Below, piece by piece: positions 54,201 through 54,674 of a stretch of 64,000 bases of DNA. A program made the translations under genes and the position numbers. The stretch's first letter is position 1. Every line of letters begins with the position of its first letter. The notes under the pieces are model-generated. The model did not search any database, had not been told where the DNA came from, and was given only the letters and a program-made list of their open reading frames with translations. The DNA is from Acanthopleura granulata (taxonomy: Eukaryota; Mollusca; Polyplacophora; Chitonida; Chitonidae). The stretch covers positions 1,219,322-1,283,321 of the forward strand of contig JABBOT010000034.1 of NCBI GenBank assembly GCA_016165875.1, in the 5' to 3' direction.

Positions 54201-54674
54201 CCCAGTTTTGTTTTGTGGCGAGTTGTGAGCCTCATCATTATAATCCGGAGGTGGTGTGGAAACAAGTGGCTTAAAAGAGCTAAGTCTCTTAGAGTGATTA
54301 TTGTTAGCCAATTCTGGTTTTCCTGGAATTTCTGGCAATGGTTTCCCTTTAGGGACAGGTATTTTAATTGGTTCCTCCTCTGACCCAGAATCTTCTTCCA
54401 TGTCACCCTCTTCAGAACTTCCTTCGCCTCCCTCATCGAAAACGTCATCCATCTCTTCAGGATATCTGCCCGAGTATTGAACAAAACTTGCCGGTACATA
54501 ACATTCCTTGGGTGGGTCGTCCATGTTTTGTATATGCCACCACTCAGAATTTGTTCTCTCAAGTAAAATATAGTAGCTTCCTTGAGTGATGGCTAACTCC
54601 TCCCCTTTGTCGTTCATGTATTTGTAATCCTGCAAAGCCTCCACGTATTCCGTGTAGTCGCTGGTGGTGGACAT
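2876..54674 (-). CDS. ARHGAP12/27-like: ARHGAP12/15/27-family Rho GTPase-activating protein, complete coding region (16 exons, 900 aa)
   Basis: The span includes introns. Joining 16 exons by GT/AG signals and phase gives one uninterrupted 900-residue reading frame; human ARHGAP12 and ARHGAP27 are about 850-890 residues. Domain order is SH3 (about 9-68), acidic stretch (about 73-102), proline-rich linker (about 170-245), WW (284-314), degenerate WW (about 354-377), WW (377-403), PH (about 508-618), RhoGAP (about 706-898). RhoGAP catalytic residues are the arginine finger Arg746 (LYRVSG), Lys785 (GALKLFFREL) and Asn858 (HNLAIVFGPT). The family stimulates GTP hydrolysis by Rac/Cdc42/Rho and works at membranes and junctions; that role is family knowledge. 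Introns are: 53918-27411, 27209-26060, 25888-25127, 25006-23551, 23361-22554, 22484-16480, 16420-15871, 15686-14416, 14304-13461, 13339-12152, 12019-10847, 10747-8631, 8552-4857, 4721-3660, 3553-3048. Which vertebrate paralogue it matches best is not decided; it may be the single invertebrate co-orthologue. Confidence 0.93.
3048..3553 (-). other. ARHGAP intron 15, no further feature
   Basis: 506 bp of AT-rich intron. I see no repeat family or reading frame in it worth naming. Confidence 0.6.
3554..3659 (-). CDS. ARHGAP12/27-like: ARHGAP exon 15: RhoGAP helix
   Basis: 106 nt, residues 809-843 plus two bases of codon 844. The acceptor is GTTTTTACAG and the donor GTGAGT. KAFKEAVNALPKCNHETIRV and LFRHLK match the family segment (LIRQLPKPNQDTMQILFRHLRR). 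Confidence 0.94.
3660..4721 (-). other. ARHGAP intron 14 with a small direct repeat
   Basis: Contains a GC-richer block at about 4050-4150 that looks like a foreign repeat fragment. A roughly 50-bp direct repeat occurs at 4292-4341 and 4461-4515, both beginning GATTCTAATAC. The 82-codon plus-strand frame at 4052 overlaps the GC block and has no recognisable domain. Confidence 0.5.
4722..4856 (-). CDS. ARHGAP12/27-like: ARHGAP exon 14: RhoGAP core with catalytic lysine
   Basis: 135 nt, residues 764-808. The acceptor is CTCTTTTCCAG and the donor GTAAGT; phase 1 at both ends. WDINVLTGALKLFFRELKEP is the RhoGAP signature. Lys785 corresponds to Lys122 of p50RhoGAP. A 33/39-bp minisatellite begins about 30 bp upstream of the acceptor on the transcript. 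Confidence 0.95.
4888..5400. repeat. 33-bp minisatellite (intron 13)
   Basis: About 14 units; the cleanest read GATAAACAATGGCTTTAGGG followed by GTCACACGTCACT. The array is degenerate at the 4888 end and merges into the 39-bp array at 5400, with which it shares GTCACTGATAAA-AATGGCTT. It starts about 30 bp from the exon 14 acceptor. Confidence 0.9.
5401..6005. repeat. 39-bp minisatellite (intron 13)
   Basis: About 15 nearly identical units, each containing GATAAATAATGGCTTGTGAG and TTACACTGTA(C/G)(A/T)GGTCACT-type sequence. Since 39 is a multiple of three, an artefactual 212-codon minus-strand frame crosses it. It derives from the same ancestor as the adjoining 33-bp array. Confidence 0.93.
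6006..6182. repeat. Degenerate ~20-bp tandem repeat
   Basis: About eight imperfect units of the type GAGCAATCGCCTACCAGTTT follow directly on the 39-bp array. It is a third, unrelated unit in the same intron position. Confidence 0.75.
6183..7629 (-). other. Intron 13 middle part with a G-rich tract
   Basis: No exon or transposon recognised. The notable part is 7260-7323, where the plus strand has many GGG/GGGG runs separated by TGA or TAA (potential G-quadruplex on the transcribed template). Confidence 0.5.
7630..7893 (-). mobile_element. tRNA-headed SINE, full length
   Basis: Antisense to the plus strand: A/T-rich tail unit (TTATTCATTTATTTACTG) at left, body with ACCATTATGGTGG and GCAGATTGCTGGTGGACCTT, and tRNA-like head at right (ATTGGTGAGAGGCATCTGGG). 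It matches the other SINE copies here over its whole length. Confidence 0.8.
7894..8552 (-). other. Intron 13, unannotated part
   Basis: AT-rich sequence between the SINE and exon 13. I see nothing recognisable in it. Confidence 0.5.
8553..8630 (-). CDS. ARHGAP12/27-like: ARHGAP exon 13: RhoGAP arginine-finger exon
   Basis: 78 nt, residues 738-763. The acceptor is TGTATTGCAG and the donor GTACGT; phase 1 at both ends. LNHDGLYRVSGNASQIQKLR carries Arg746, which corresponds to Arg85 of p50RhoGAP and stabilises the GTP hydrolysis transition state. The domain is therefore expected to be active. Confidence 0.95.
8667..8909 (-). mobile_element. tRNA-headed SINE, diverged
   Basis: Minus orientation. 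The tail side reads AATGGTGTTTTATGCTGCAC, the body AAACCGGGCAGAGCCTGGCA, and the head TTGGTGAGAGGCACCTGGGT. It ends in AGAGGCC. It lies 37 bp upstream of the exon 13 acceptor on the transcript. Confidence 0.75.
8910..9761 (-). other. Intron 12, unannotated part
   Basis: Contains a short direct repeat (CTACAGTGCTTCTGAACAGC at about 9030 and 9090) and a run of 13 G at about 9688. No gene or known element was seen. Confidence 0.5.
9762..9979 (-). mobile_element. tRNA-headed SINE, strongly diverged
   Basis: The tail ATTTATTTATCTATTTGAC is followed by GGTGTTTTACGCGGTACCCT, then GGCAGACCTTCCCATGTACA in the body and CCACTTGGCCACGAGG at the head end. Minus orientation, more mutated than its neighbours. 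Confidence 0.65.
9980..10647 (-). other. Intron 12, AT-rich part
   Basis: Repeated short phrases such as ATAGGAAAATATAGGA (10060-10370) suggest a degenerate simple repeat. No exon was seen. Confidence 0.45.
10648..10706. mobile_element. MITE fragment (family with GGCCATCCTTAAAAA ends)
   Basis: One terminal arm: GTTACACCCAACAAAAATTT then TTTCAGGATGGCCTA, matching the right end of the full elements at 14515 and 42785. It sits about 40 bp past the exon 12 donor. Confidence 0.65.
10748..10846 (-). CDS. ARHGAP12/27-like: ARHGAP exon 12: N-terminal RhoGAP helix region
   Basis: 99 nt, residues 705-737. The acceptor is TTGACCTCTAG and the donor GTCAGT; phase 1 at both ends. It encodes VVFGCDLKQLCEKEGASVPF and then IRHTISCIEGQ, matching the family (VFGSNLANLCQRENGTVPKF). 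A MITE fragment sits about 40 bp past the donor. Confidence 0.94.
10879..11212. repeat. Two ~170-bp tandem units of SINE tail plus dispersed-repeat sequence
   Basis: 10879-11040 and 11041-11212 are near-identical. Each starts with a TTTATTTATTTATTTGATTG tail, continues with CACTGTACTCAAGAACAG, then switches to sequence of another dispersed repeat (TTTTAGAAAGGTGTTTTGTG). They precede a complete SINE in the same orientation. Confidence 0.8.
11213..11484 (-). mobile_element. tRNA-headed SINE, full length
   Basis: Third tandem unit and the only full-length one. It runs from tail TTTATTTATTTATTTGATTG through body AAACCGGGCAGAGCACAAGA to head CATTGGTGAGAGGCTCCTGG and GCGCGCTAACCAACAGTCATGGAG. Sequence after it (11505-11575) resumes the dispersed repeat that the SINE appears to have entered. 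Confidence 0.8.
11485..11889 (-). other. Intron 11 remainder with dispersed-repeat fragment
   Basis: 11505-11575 (AGCCTCTAAAAATGCACTTT then TTGGGGTGACA) matches similar stretches at 22160, 33920 and, inverted, 43230. The rest shows no feature. Confidence 0.55.
11890..12009 (-). pseudogene. Decayed tandem duplicate of ARHGAP exon 11 (3' part and donor)
   Basis: Bases 11890-12009 repeat 12010-12129 with an offset of exactly 120 bp and high identity. The copy keeps the exon 3' portion and a perfect AAAAG/GTAAGC donor (exon-like end 11900) but lacks the acceptor. GAA has become TAA in frame at 11990-11988. If the distal donor were used in place of 12020, translation would stop before the RhoGAP domain. 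Confidence 0.8.
12020..12151 (-). CDS. ARHGAP12/27-like: ARHGAP exon 11: basic segment leading into RhoGAP
   Basis: 132 nt, residues 661-704. The acceptor is TTTTTGGCCAG and the donor GTAAGC; phase 1 at both ends. It encodes MSRSVSTDETVSQERKRRIR and then FHFMSRRPSPDVLKAKGIIK, aligning with the family segment LKKFLTRRPTLQAVREKGYIK. The 3' part and donor are tandemly duplicated just downstream (11890-12009), and that copy carries an in-frame stop. Confidence 0.92.
12165..12530 (-). other. Intron 10, part without array
   Basis: A short SINE-tail-like piece (TTTATCTGATTGTTGTTTAATATG, about 12178-12202) is followed by ordinary AT-rich sequence. Confidence 0.4.
12531..12845. repeat. Minisatellite alternating ~29 and ~35 bp units
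   Basis: About ten units built on CATGAAGCACATTTTCAGGA followed by TGTAACTTA. Longer units end in a CATGCAACTTACATGTG variant, giving a partial two-unit higher-order pattern of about 64 bp. Confidence 0.85.
12925..13225. repeat. Degenerate ~33-bp minisatellite
   Basis: Roughly nine units of the form GGTCCAGTAAATGATGAATC then ATGTC. Decay increases toward 13225. The array lies just upstream of a (TGG)n stretch and the exon 10 donor. Confidence 0.75.
13340..13460 (-). CDS. ARHGAP12/27-like: ARHGAP exon 10: PH-RhoGAP linker
   Basis: 121 nt, residues 621-660 plus one base of codon 661. The acceptor is CTGGTGTTACAG and the donor GTGAGG. It encodes a basic, Pro/Ser/Lys-rich linker (RQGVELPADLNGSPGKKSP, later KRGKSTKAKTPGS). 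The phase-1 end fits exon 11. Sequence conservation is low, as in vertebrate homologues. Confidence 0.85.
13470..13935 (-). other. Intron 9, part without array
   Basis: AT-rich intron. No element or exon was recognised. Confidence 0.45.
13936..14170. repeat. 42-bp minisatellite
   Basis: Five to six near-identical units containing CCAAACTTTAGATGAAAAAC and AGTAAAGTACTTCCAAAGCACT. The left units lack part of the spacer. The multiple-of-three period creates a spurious 71-codon frame. Confidence 0.9.
14305..14415 (-). CDS. ARHGAP12/27-like: ARHGAP exon 9: end of PH domain
   Basis: Residues 584-620, 37 codons, phase 0. The acceptor is CCTTTTCTGTCAG and the donor GTGAGT. The sequence SSEDLTQYLLQTEDNSRIHH, then WYIALSEVVEKI, contains the invariant tryptophan of the C-terminal PH helix. 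Confidence 0.93.
14515..14752. mobile_element. MITE, ~238 bp, with ~35-bp terminal inverted repeats
   Basis: The left end GCCATCCTTAAAAATATGCT, then GGTTGGGTGTAACC, is mirrored at the right end by GGTTACACTCAACAAACAG, then TTTTTAAGGATGGCC. The interior has no coding capacity. Other copies lie at 15411, 42785, 46441 and 47052. Confidence 0.8.
15088..15362 (+). mobile_element. tRNA-headed SINE, full length
   Basis: The head starts GGGGGTCTCCTTGGCCGAGG and contains CCTCTCACCAACGCAGTCAC. The body has GAAGGTCCGCCAGAAACCTA and TTGCCCGGTTTCCTTCCACC. The 3' end has AAATATTCTTGAGTATGGCA, TAAAACACCAATCAAATA and an AATTAATTAA tail. Confidence 0.82.
15411..15651. mobile_element. MITE, ~240 bp (same family as 14515)
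   Basis: The left arm AGCCATCCTTAAAAAGTATG, TTTGTTGGGTGCAACC and the right arm GGTTACGCCCAACAGTTTGT, TTAGGGATGCCC are inverted repeats. The right end lies 36 bp past the exon 8 donor. Confidence 0.78.
15687..15870 (-). CDS. ARHGAP12/27-like: ARHGAP exon 8: core of PH domain
   Basis: 184 nt, residues 522-583. The acceptor is TTATTTTCAG and the donor GTATGT. KNWTSSYVVLSGSNLVFYKD and SSKKNVIL are the beta strands of the PH fold and align closely with ARHGAP12. PH domains bind phosphoinositides; here that is family inference. A decayed copy of its 5' part lies just upstream in transcription (15930-16020), and a MITE ends 36 bp past its donor. Confidence 0.95.
15930..16020 (-). pseudogene. Decayed partial duplicate of ARHGAP exon 8 (acceptor and 5' part)
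   Basis: The sequence from about 16020 down to 15930 repeats the intron 3' end, the TTATTTTCAG acceptor and roughly the first 60 bases of exon 8, offset by 124-129 bp. In the exon frame the third full codon is TAG (15987-15985). No donor follows, so it is a pseudo-exon. Confidence 0.75.
16421..16479 (-). CDS. ARHGAP12/27-like: ARHGAP exon 7: start of PH domain
   Basis: 59 nt, residues 503-521 plus two bases of codon 522. The acceptor is TTTCTATCCAG and the donor GTAAGA. It encodes DVKDRFLNKTKVMENGKKL, matching the family PH start (LNVTKIAENGKKVRKNW). It is too short to stand out as an open frame; it was found from family alignment and splice signals. Confidence 0.92.
16480..18150 (-). other. 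Intron 6, 3'-side unannotated stretch
   Basis: AT-rich intron with short A-runs at about 16491 and 17189. Degenerate relatives of the 54-bp satellite begin near 18060. No exon was recognised. Confidence 0.5.
18151..18368. mobile_element. Foldback/MITE-like palindrome with ~80-bp arms
   Basis: The left arm begins CAGTGGGGTTCTCTGGCCCT and the right arm ends GAGGGCTGAAGAACCCCACTG. The arms also pair at AAAGGGAAGCAAGTTTTGTA and at GAATAACAAT. A single related arm occurs at about 63165-63240. Confidence 0.72.
18369..18648. repeat. Degenerate flank of the 54-bp satellite
   Basis: Several diverged 55-65 bp units of the type GATGGAAAATACCATGTTGT, separated by GGCAGTAAGTG-like pieces. They look like ancestral units that escaped homogenisation. 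Similar decayed units follow the array at 19950-20065. Confidence 0.7.
18649..19940. repeat. 54-bp satellite, ~24 units, with higher-order organisation
   Basis: Very uniform units: ATGAAGAAATG(C/T)CTGTGAGC then (A/G/T)CAGGC(A/G)GTAAGTG and TTGGAAAATACCATGTTGTT. Because 54 is divisible by three, plus-strand frames stay open (434 codons at 18657-19961, repeating KCWKIPCCYEE) and minus-strand frames do too. Many units carry a GCCTGTG-AG-CACAGGC inverted repeat. A four-unit, 216-bp higher-order pattern is visible in the middle. It is intronic in the ARHGAP gene and is not taken as a gene. Confidence 0.95.
20066..20580 (-). other. Intron 6, stretch after the satellite
   Basis: Unique-looking sequence with a C-rich run at about 20360-20387. 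Minus-strand frames here are extensions of satellite frames. No exon was seen. Confidence 0.45.
20581..21085. mobile_element. TTAA-ended terminal-inverted-repeat element, ~505 bp
   Basis: The left end TTAAGTGAAAGACAACTCAA, AAATGCAGTTATGGTGA is mirrored by the right end TCACCGTAACGTCATTTTAG, AGTGGTATTTCACTTTAA. No transposase frame. The TTAA at both edges resembles piggyBac-type non-autonomous elements. A second copy lies at 26669-27100. Confidence 0.75.
21086..21639 (-). other. Intron 6, unannotated stretch
   Basis: AT-rich intron with a TATACATGTATAC palindrome near 21240. Nothing else was recognised. Confidence 0.4.
21640..21770 (+). mobile_element. Single arm of a TIR element (same family as 55925-56680)
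   Basis: AACGTCTAACAGAGGTCCAT, TTGAAAAACCAGGGATATTT and GTGCCTAGCCTTTAAAATCT match the arms of the element in WDR12 intron 1. The opposite arm was not found nearby. Confidence 0.65.
22045..22260 (+). repeat. Dispersed repeat fragment (family also at 11505, 33815, 43200)
   Basis: GAGAGTTCTACTGATCTTTA, GAAAGGTGCTTCAATGTTTG and TTTGCCTCCAAAAATGCACT recur in the other three places in the same order. It is non-coding and its nature is unknown. Confidence 0.6.
22375..22460. repeat. 28-bp tandem repeat, 3 units
   Basis: Three copies of AAAGAGTTCATACAGAAGAA followed by CACATCTC, just after the exon 6 donor in transcript order. Confidence 0.8.
22485..22553 (-). CDS. ARHGAP12/27-like: ARHGAP exon 6: short linker exon
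   Basis: Residues 480-502, 23 codons, phase 0. The acceptor is GTCATTTTCAG and the donor GTAGGT. The exon reads NTSDVKEAVPPGSQTSESP and on, a low-complexity Pro/Ser linker. A longer frame crosses it in a different register, but only this register keeps the join to exons 5 and 7. Being 69 nt and phase-neutral, it could be skipped without a frameshift. Confidence 0.75.
22560..23361 (-). other. ARHGAP intron 5
   Basis: AT-rich intron with a short (TA)n at about 23110. No exon or named element was seen. The first bases after exon 5 read GTGAGTTATCTCCCC, a motif recurring elsewhere in the window. Confidence 0.5.
23362..23550 (-). CDS. ARHGAP12/27-like: ARHGAP exon 5: linker
   Basis: Residues 417-479, 63 codons, phase 0. 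The acceptor is CCCTTCTCGCAG and the donor GTGAGT. It encodes a Ser/Arg/Lys-rich linker including SRSAALKERISKTQSMYVD. No domain is recognised. Support comes from phase, good splice sites and position between WW and PH. The frame is also open for 121 codons upstream to 23913, but that sequence looks like intron. Confidence 0.82.
23551..24332 (-). other. Intron 4, exon-5-proximal stretch
   Basis: The exon 5 frame stays open to 23913 without recognisable domain content. The rest is unremarkable intron with a C-rich run at 24000. Confidence 0.45.
24333..24590 (-). mobile_element. tRNA-headed SINE, full length
   Basis: The tail side ATTGGAATGGTGTTTTATGC, body GGAGGAAACCAGACAGAGCC and CTGGTGGACCTTCCCACATA, and head ATTAGTGAGAGACACCTGGG are all present in minus orientation. 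It lacks a long AATAAAT tail. Confidence 0.8.
24591..25006 (-). other. Intron 4, exon-4-proximal stretch
   Basis: Includes a partial GTTTGTCTGGGTTTAATGTT-type sequence of unknown origin. No exon was seen. Confidence 0.4.
25007..25126 (-). CDS. ARHGAP12/27-like: ARHGAP exon 4: last WW domain
   Basis: Residues 377-416, 40 codons, phase 0. The acceptor is GATGTTTTCCAG and the donor GTATGT. The exon opens on Trp377 and reads WFAFLDPSGRQYFYKEGSQE, then Trp399 and Pro402. Spacing and the GRQYFY core are typical of a WW domain and match the second WW of ARHGAP12. Confidence 0.93.
25450..25740. repeat. Diverged ~42-bp minisatellite (intron 3)
   Basis: About six units of the form GATATTCTGGTCAGGGCAAT, ATTCTTCTGTGGTTTGTC, with moderate divergence. 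It creates a false plus-strand frame with a repeating GYSxQGNILL pattern. Confidence 0.8.
25889..26059 (-). CDS. ARHGAP12/27-like: ARHGAP exon 3: linker and degenerate WW-like segment
   Basis: Residues 320-376, 57 codons, phase 0 at both ends. The acceptor is TTTGTCCTGCAG and the donor GTGAGA. A charged linker leads into PRGYKEETTDTGGKSYINEV, which aligns with the atrophied middle WW of ARHGAP12 (PPRGWSEELDERG). The first WW tryptophan is replaced by Tyr356 and the sheet aromatics are poor, so ligand binding is doubtful. Confidence 0.88.
26060..26668 (-). other. Intron 2, exon-3-proximal half with MITE-like fragment
   Basis: 26502-26640 starts TAGGCCATCCTTGAAACATT and resembles an eroded copy of the MITE at 14515. 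The rest is plain intron. Confidence 0.45.
26669..27100. mobile_element. TTAA-type terminal-inverted-repeat element, ~430 bp
   Basis: The left end TTAAAGTGAAATGCCACTCA, AAAATGAAGTTATGGTGAGT and right end ACTCACCATAACTTCATTTT, TGTGTGGTCTTTCCCTTTC form the same inverted repeats as 20581-21085. The interior also matches (CTTCACCAGTGATGTCACAA). The right terminus has mutated away from TTAA. Confidence 0.75.
27210..27410 (-). CDS. ARHGAP12/27-like: ARHGAP exon 2: first WW domain
   Basis: Residues 253-319, 67 codons, phase 0 at both ends. The acceptor is TTTATTTACAG and the donor GTAAGT. A second YANL motif (EYANLNTIQ) is followed by a full WW domain: Trp287, the aromatic pair at GRQFYYN (297-302), Trp310 and the terminal KPPR. 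WW domains bind proline-rich ligands. It follows a 26.5 kb intron. Confidence 0.93.
27411..28244 (-). other. Intron 1, exon-2-proximal stretch
   Basis: Holds a ~45-bp direct repeat: TACATGTATATTGGGTCAGTGAGCC-like sequence near 27598 and 28106. No exon was seen. Confidence 0.45.
28245..28480. repeat. 27-bp minisatellite, ~9 units
   Basis: The unit is GCAGGTACATATACAGAACG, GGGTATG, with A/G and T/C variants. The period of three codons leaves several frames on both strands open at once, which shows they are artefacts. Confidence 0.93.
28540..28622. repeat. ~16-bp tandem repeat
   Basis: About five units of ATGTAATATGTAATC. Confidence 0.8.
28623..29820 (-). other. Intron 1, unannotated stretch
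   Basis: No transposon, array or exon was recognised. It contains scattered TACATGTA-type palindromes. Confidence 0.45.
29821..30100. repeat. 20-bp minisatellite, 14 units, with 120-bp higher-order pattern
   Basis: Exactly 14 units of ACATCAAGAGTATTATTCTG type. Variants (AAATCAAGAG, ACACCAAAAG, ACACCAGAAG, and a GTGTTATT form) recur in the same order with a six-unit period. Confidence 0.93.
30101..31663 (-). other. Intron 1, unannotated stretch
   Basis: 31464-31520 (CCTTGCTTGGGTGTAACCCA) may be a MITE-arm remnant. Otherwise no feature was seen. Confidence 0.4.
31664..31822 (+). mobile_element. tRNA-headed SINE, 5'-truncated
   Basis: Body and tail only: ATGCTGGCTTCCTCTTCGGC, GGAAGGTCTGCTAGCAACCT, AAATATTCTTGAGTATGGCA and the tail ACACAAATAAATAAATAAAA. 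Confidence 0.8.
32174..32660 (-). mobile_element. SINE 3' part expanded into a 107-bp tandem array
   Basis: A minus-orientation SINE tail (TATTTACTTATTTGATTGGT) leads into ATGATGGTGGCCAGCATTAT, GGTGGGAGGAAACCGGGCAG and AGCCTGTGGGAAACGCACGA. A non-SINE piece (CATGGATACACTATACCGTG) follows and the set then repeats four times with a strict 107-bp period. The SINE head is missing. Confidence 0.88.
32661..33812 (-). other. Intron 1, unannotated stretch
   Basis: No exon, array or known transposon was recognised. A donor-like GGAAGGTGAGC at 33208 is on the plus strand, opposite to the host gene. Confidence 0.4.
33813..33995 (+). repeat. Dispersed repeat fragment (family of 22045)
   Basis: GGGATTTCTATTGATTGTGG and the downstream GACATCTATTTACCTCTGAA, AATGATCTTTTGGGGGGACA match the order of motifs at 22045-22210 and 11505-11575. 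Confidence 0.55.
33996..36654 (-). other. Intron 1, unannotated stretch
   Basis: AT-rich with C-runs at 35736 and 36118. A donor-like CAG/GTGAGC on the minus strand at about 35595 lacks a convincing exon. No gene was seen. Confidence 0.45.
36655..36769 (+). mobile_element. tRNA-headed SINE, 3' fragment
   Basis: TTCCTCCTCGGCTCTGCCGG, GTTTCCTCCCACCATAATGG, then ACCTTGAGTACGGCGTAGAA and the tail AAGTAAATAAATG. Confidence 0.72.
36770..37813 (-). other. Intron 1, stretch with a G-rich tract
   Basis: 37074-37112 is a purine tract of GGGAGAGGGGAGAGG type (potential G-quadruplex on the plus strand). No exon was seen. Confidence 0.5.
37814..38081 (+). mobile_element. tRNA-headed SINE, full length
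   Basis: The head GGCCTCCATGGCTCATTTGG, TTAGCGCTCTAGTGCAGCGT has a box-A-like element. A box-B-like GAATTCAAGTC follows. The body has GGGAAGGTCTGTCAGCAAGC and the tail AAATAAATAGATAAATTAAT. Confidence 0.82.
38082..39240 (-). other. Intron 1, unannotated stretch
   Basis: TACATGTACA palindromes near 38860. No exon or array was seen. Confidence 0.4.
39241..39384 (+). mobile_element. tRNA-headed SINE, 5'-truncated
   Basis: GTCTGCCAGCAACCTATGGA through GGTTTCCTCCAACCATAATG to the tail AAATAAATAAATAAATAAAT. Confidence 0.8.
39675..39945 (+). mobile_element. tRNA-headed SINE, full length
   Basis: The head GGGGTGTCCATGGTCGAGAG, GTTAGCATGTTAGCGCAGTG, box-B-like GGATTCAAGCC, body GGAAGGTCTGCCAGCAACCT and tail AATTAATTAATTAAATAAAT are all present. 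It follows the truncated copy at 39241 in the same orientation. Confidence 0.85.
39946..40769 (-). other. Intron 1, unannotated stretch
   Basis: No exon, array or transposon was recognised. Confidence 0.4.
40770..40917 (+). mobile_element. tRNA-headed SINE, 5'-truncated
   Basis: GGGAAGATCTGCCAGCAACC, TGCGGATGGTCGTGGG, CGCTGGCTGCTGTCGTATAA and AAATATTCTTGAGTTTGGCA match the SINE body and 3' end. Confidence 0.78.
40918..42784 (-). other. Intron 1, stretch with simple repeats
   Basis: Contains a (TA)n microsatellite at about 41448-41476 and an uninterrupted A-run of about 32 at 42240-42271. No exon was seen. Confidence 0.55.
42785..43000. mobile_element. MITE, ~216 bp (family of 14515)
   Basis: The left arm AAGCCATCGTTAAAAAACTG is eroded. 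The right arm GGTTACACCCAACAAACATA, TTTTTAACGCTGGCCTA is well kept. The interior is A/T-rich, with TGGCTCTTGAAAAAG matching the other copies inverted. Confidence 0.75.
43205..43324 (-). repeat. Dispersed repeat, one part (family of 22045, inverted)
   Basis: On the minus strand it contains CCTCCAAAATGAACTTTTTG, GGGGATGAAATTTTTAAGG, matching the 3' motifs of the family. The 56-bp satellite interrupts it; the remainder resumes at about 43980. Confidence 0.6.
43325..43975. repeat. 56-bp satellite, ~11.5 units
   Basis: Strict 56-bp period: ATTCCA(A/T)ACAAACCATGG, TATGGCTGAAACACTTCCGT, TGTGCCGTTACGCCACAC. One unit (from 43829) is cut to 34 bp. The A/T variant runs A-T-A-T-T twice, suggesting a 280-bp higher-order unit. 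Confidence 0.95.
43976..44383 (-). other. Second half of the interrupted dispersed repeat and plain intron
   Basis: 44020-44055 on the minus strand reads ATTGATCTTCAGCAGAAAGG, TGTTTTTACAC, matching the 5' motif of the family at 22068. The rest is plain intron sequence. Confidence 0.5.
44384..44654 (-). mobile_element. tRNA-headed SINE, full length
   Basis: The tail TTATTTATTTATTTCATTGG, body GGGGCAGAGCCCGGGGGAAA and CCGCAGGTTGCTGGCAGATC, and head CGCTAACTGACTGAGCCATG, GAGG are complete in minus orientation. It is one of the best-preserved copies. Confidence 0.85.
44891..45255. mobile_element. MITE with TA-flanked TAGRGGAGTTTC ends, ~365 bp
   Basis: The left end TAGGAGAGTTTCGAGTTCGA, ACTCTTTTATTGC and right end GCAACAAACGAGTTCAAACT, CGAAACGCCCCT are inverted repeats. 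The interior also has internal symmetry (ACCATGTGACCTGTTA and AGTCACATGATACAG). Copy two is at 59563-59918. Confidence 0.75.
45256..46440 (-). other. Intron 1, unannotated stretch
   Basis: TACATGTACATGTA palindrome at 45279. No exon or array was seen. Confidence 0.4.
46441..46660. mobile_element. MITE, ~220 bp (family of 14515), right end eroded
   Basis: The left arm AGGCCATCCTTAAATATGTT, TGCTTTCGCATAACC is intact. The interior CTTTCAAGAGCCATAATAAA matches the family. The right arm stops at CTAGGTCAG. Confidence 0.68.
46661..47051 (-). other. Intron 1, short unannotated stretch
   Basis: Includes GCCTCCAAGGCGGGATTTGAACCCT-like sequence at about 46778, reminiscent of a tRNA-derived 3' end, but no clover-leaf could be built. 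Confidence 0.35.
47052..47288. mobile_element. MITE, ~237 bp (family of 14515)
   Basis: The left arm AGGCCTTCCTTAAAATTACA, TCCGCTGGGCGTAACC pairs with the right arm CACTTCACACCCAACAAACA, ACTTTTTAATGTATGGCCT. Confidence 0.72.
47289..47902 (-). other. Intron 1, stretch with (AC)n
   Basis: A (CA)10-type microsatellite at about 47446-47464. No exon was seen. Confidence 0.5.
47903..48028 (+). mobile_element. SINE with deleted body
   Basis: The head GGGCCTCCGTGGTCGAGCAG, CAGTGAAATGACCTAGGTGC jumps directly to the 3' end ATACATGTATAAGTGAAAAC, TGTAAAACACCAATCAAGTA. The central part is missing. Confidence 0.7.
48029..48142 (-). mobile_element. SINE 3' part, inverted, abutting the copy at 47903
   Basis: TATTTGTTCAGTTACTGTTT, TCACTTCTACGACAGCCACA and GAGCCCAGGGGAAACCCATG match the minus-strand SINE. 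It lies tail-to-tail with its neighbour. Confidence 0.68.
48143..53918 (-). other. Intron 1, 5' end: long stretch without exon or array
   Basis: About 5.8 kb right after exon 1. I find many TACATGTA-type palindromes (for example 48233-48244), a very A/T-rich block at 52300-52520, and an open continuation of the exon 1 frame to 53673. No transposon, array or supported exon was seen. Distal regulatory elements could be here but cannot be read from sequence. Confidence 0.5.
53919..54674 (-). CDS. ARHGAP12/27-like: ARHGAP exon 1: start codon, SH3 domain, acidic and proline-rich linker
   Basis: Residues 1-252. The frame is open two codons further upstream, but only to a GTG at 54680. The first ATG is at 54674, with A at -3. 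The SH3 fold shows as ALQDYKY (13-19), the EWW tryptophan pair (44-46) and YVPASFV (59-65). After it comes a Glu/Asp-rich run ending near SEEE, then proline-rich segments (KPLPEIPGKP, PPPQAVGPVPPPGLPP) and the conserved family motif PVYANLDEL. The exon ends in phase 0 at the donor GTAAGT (53913-53918). The frame continues open for about 82 more codons past the donor to 53673, but the strong donor and the family alignment argue for splicing here. Confidence 0.93.
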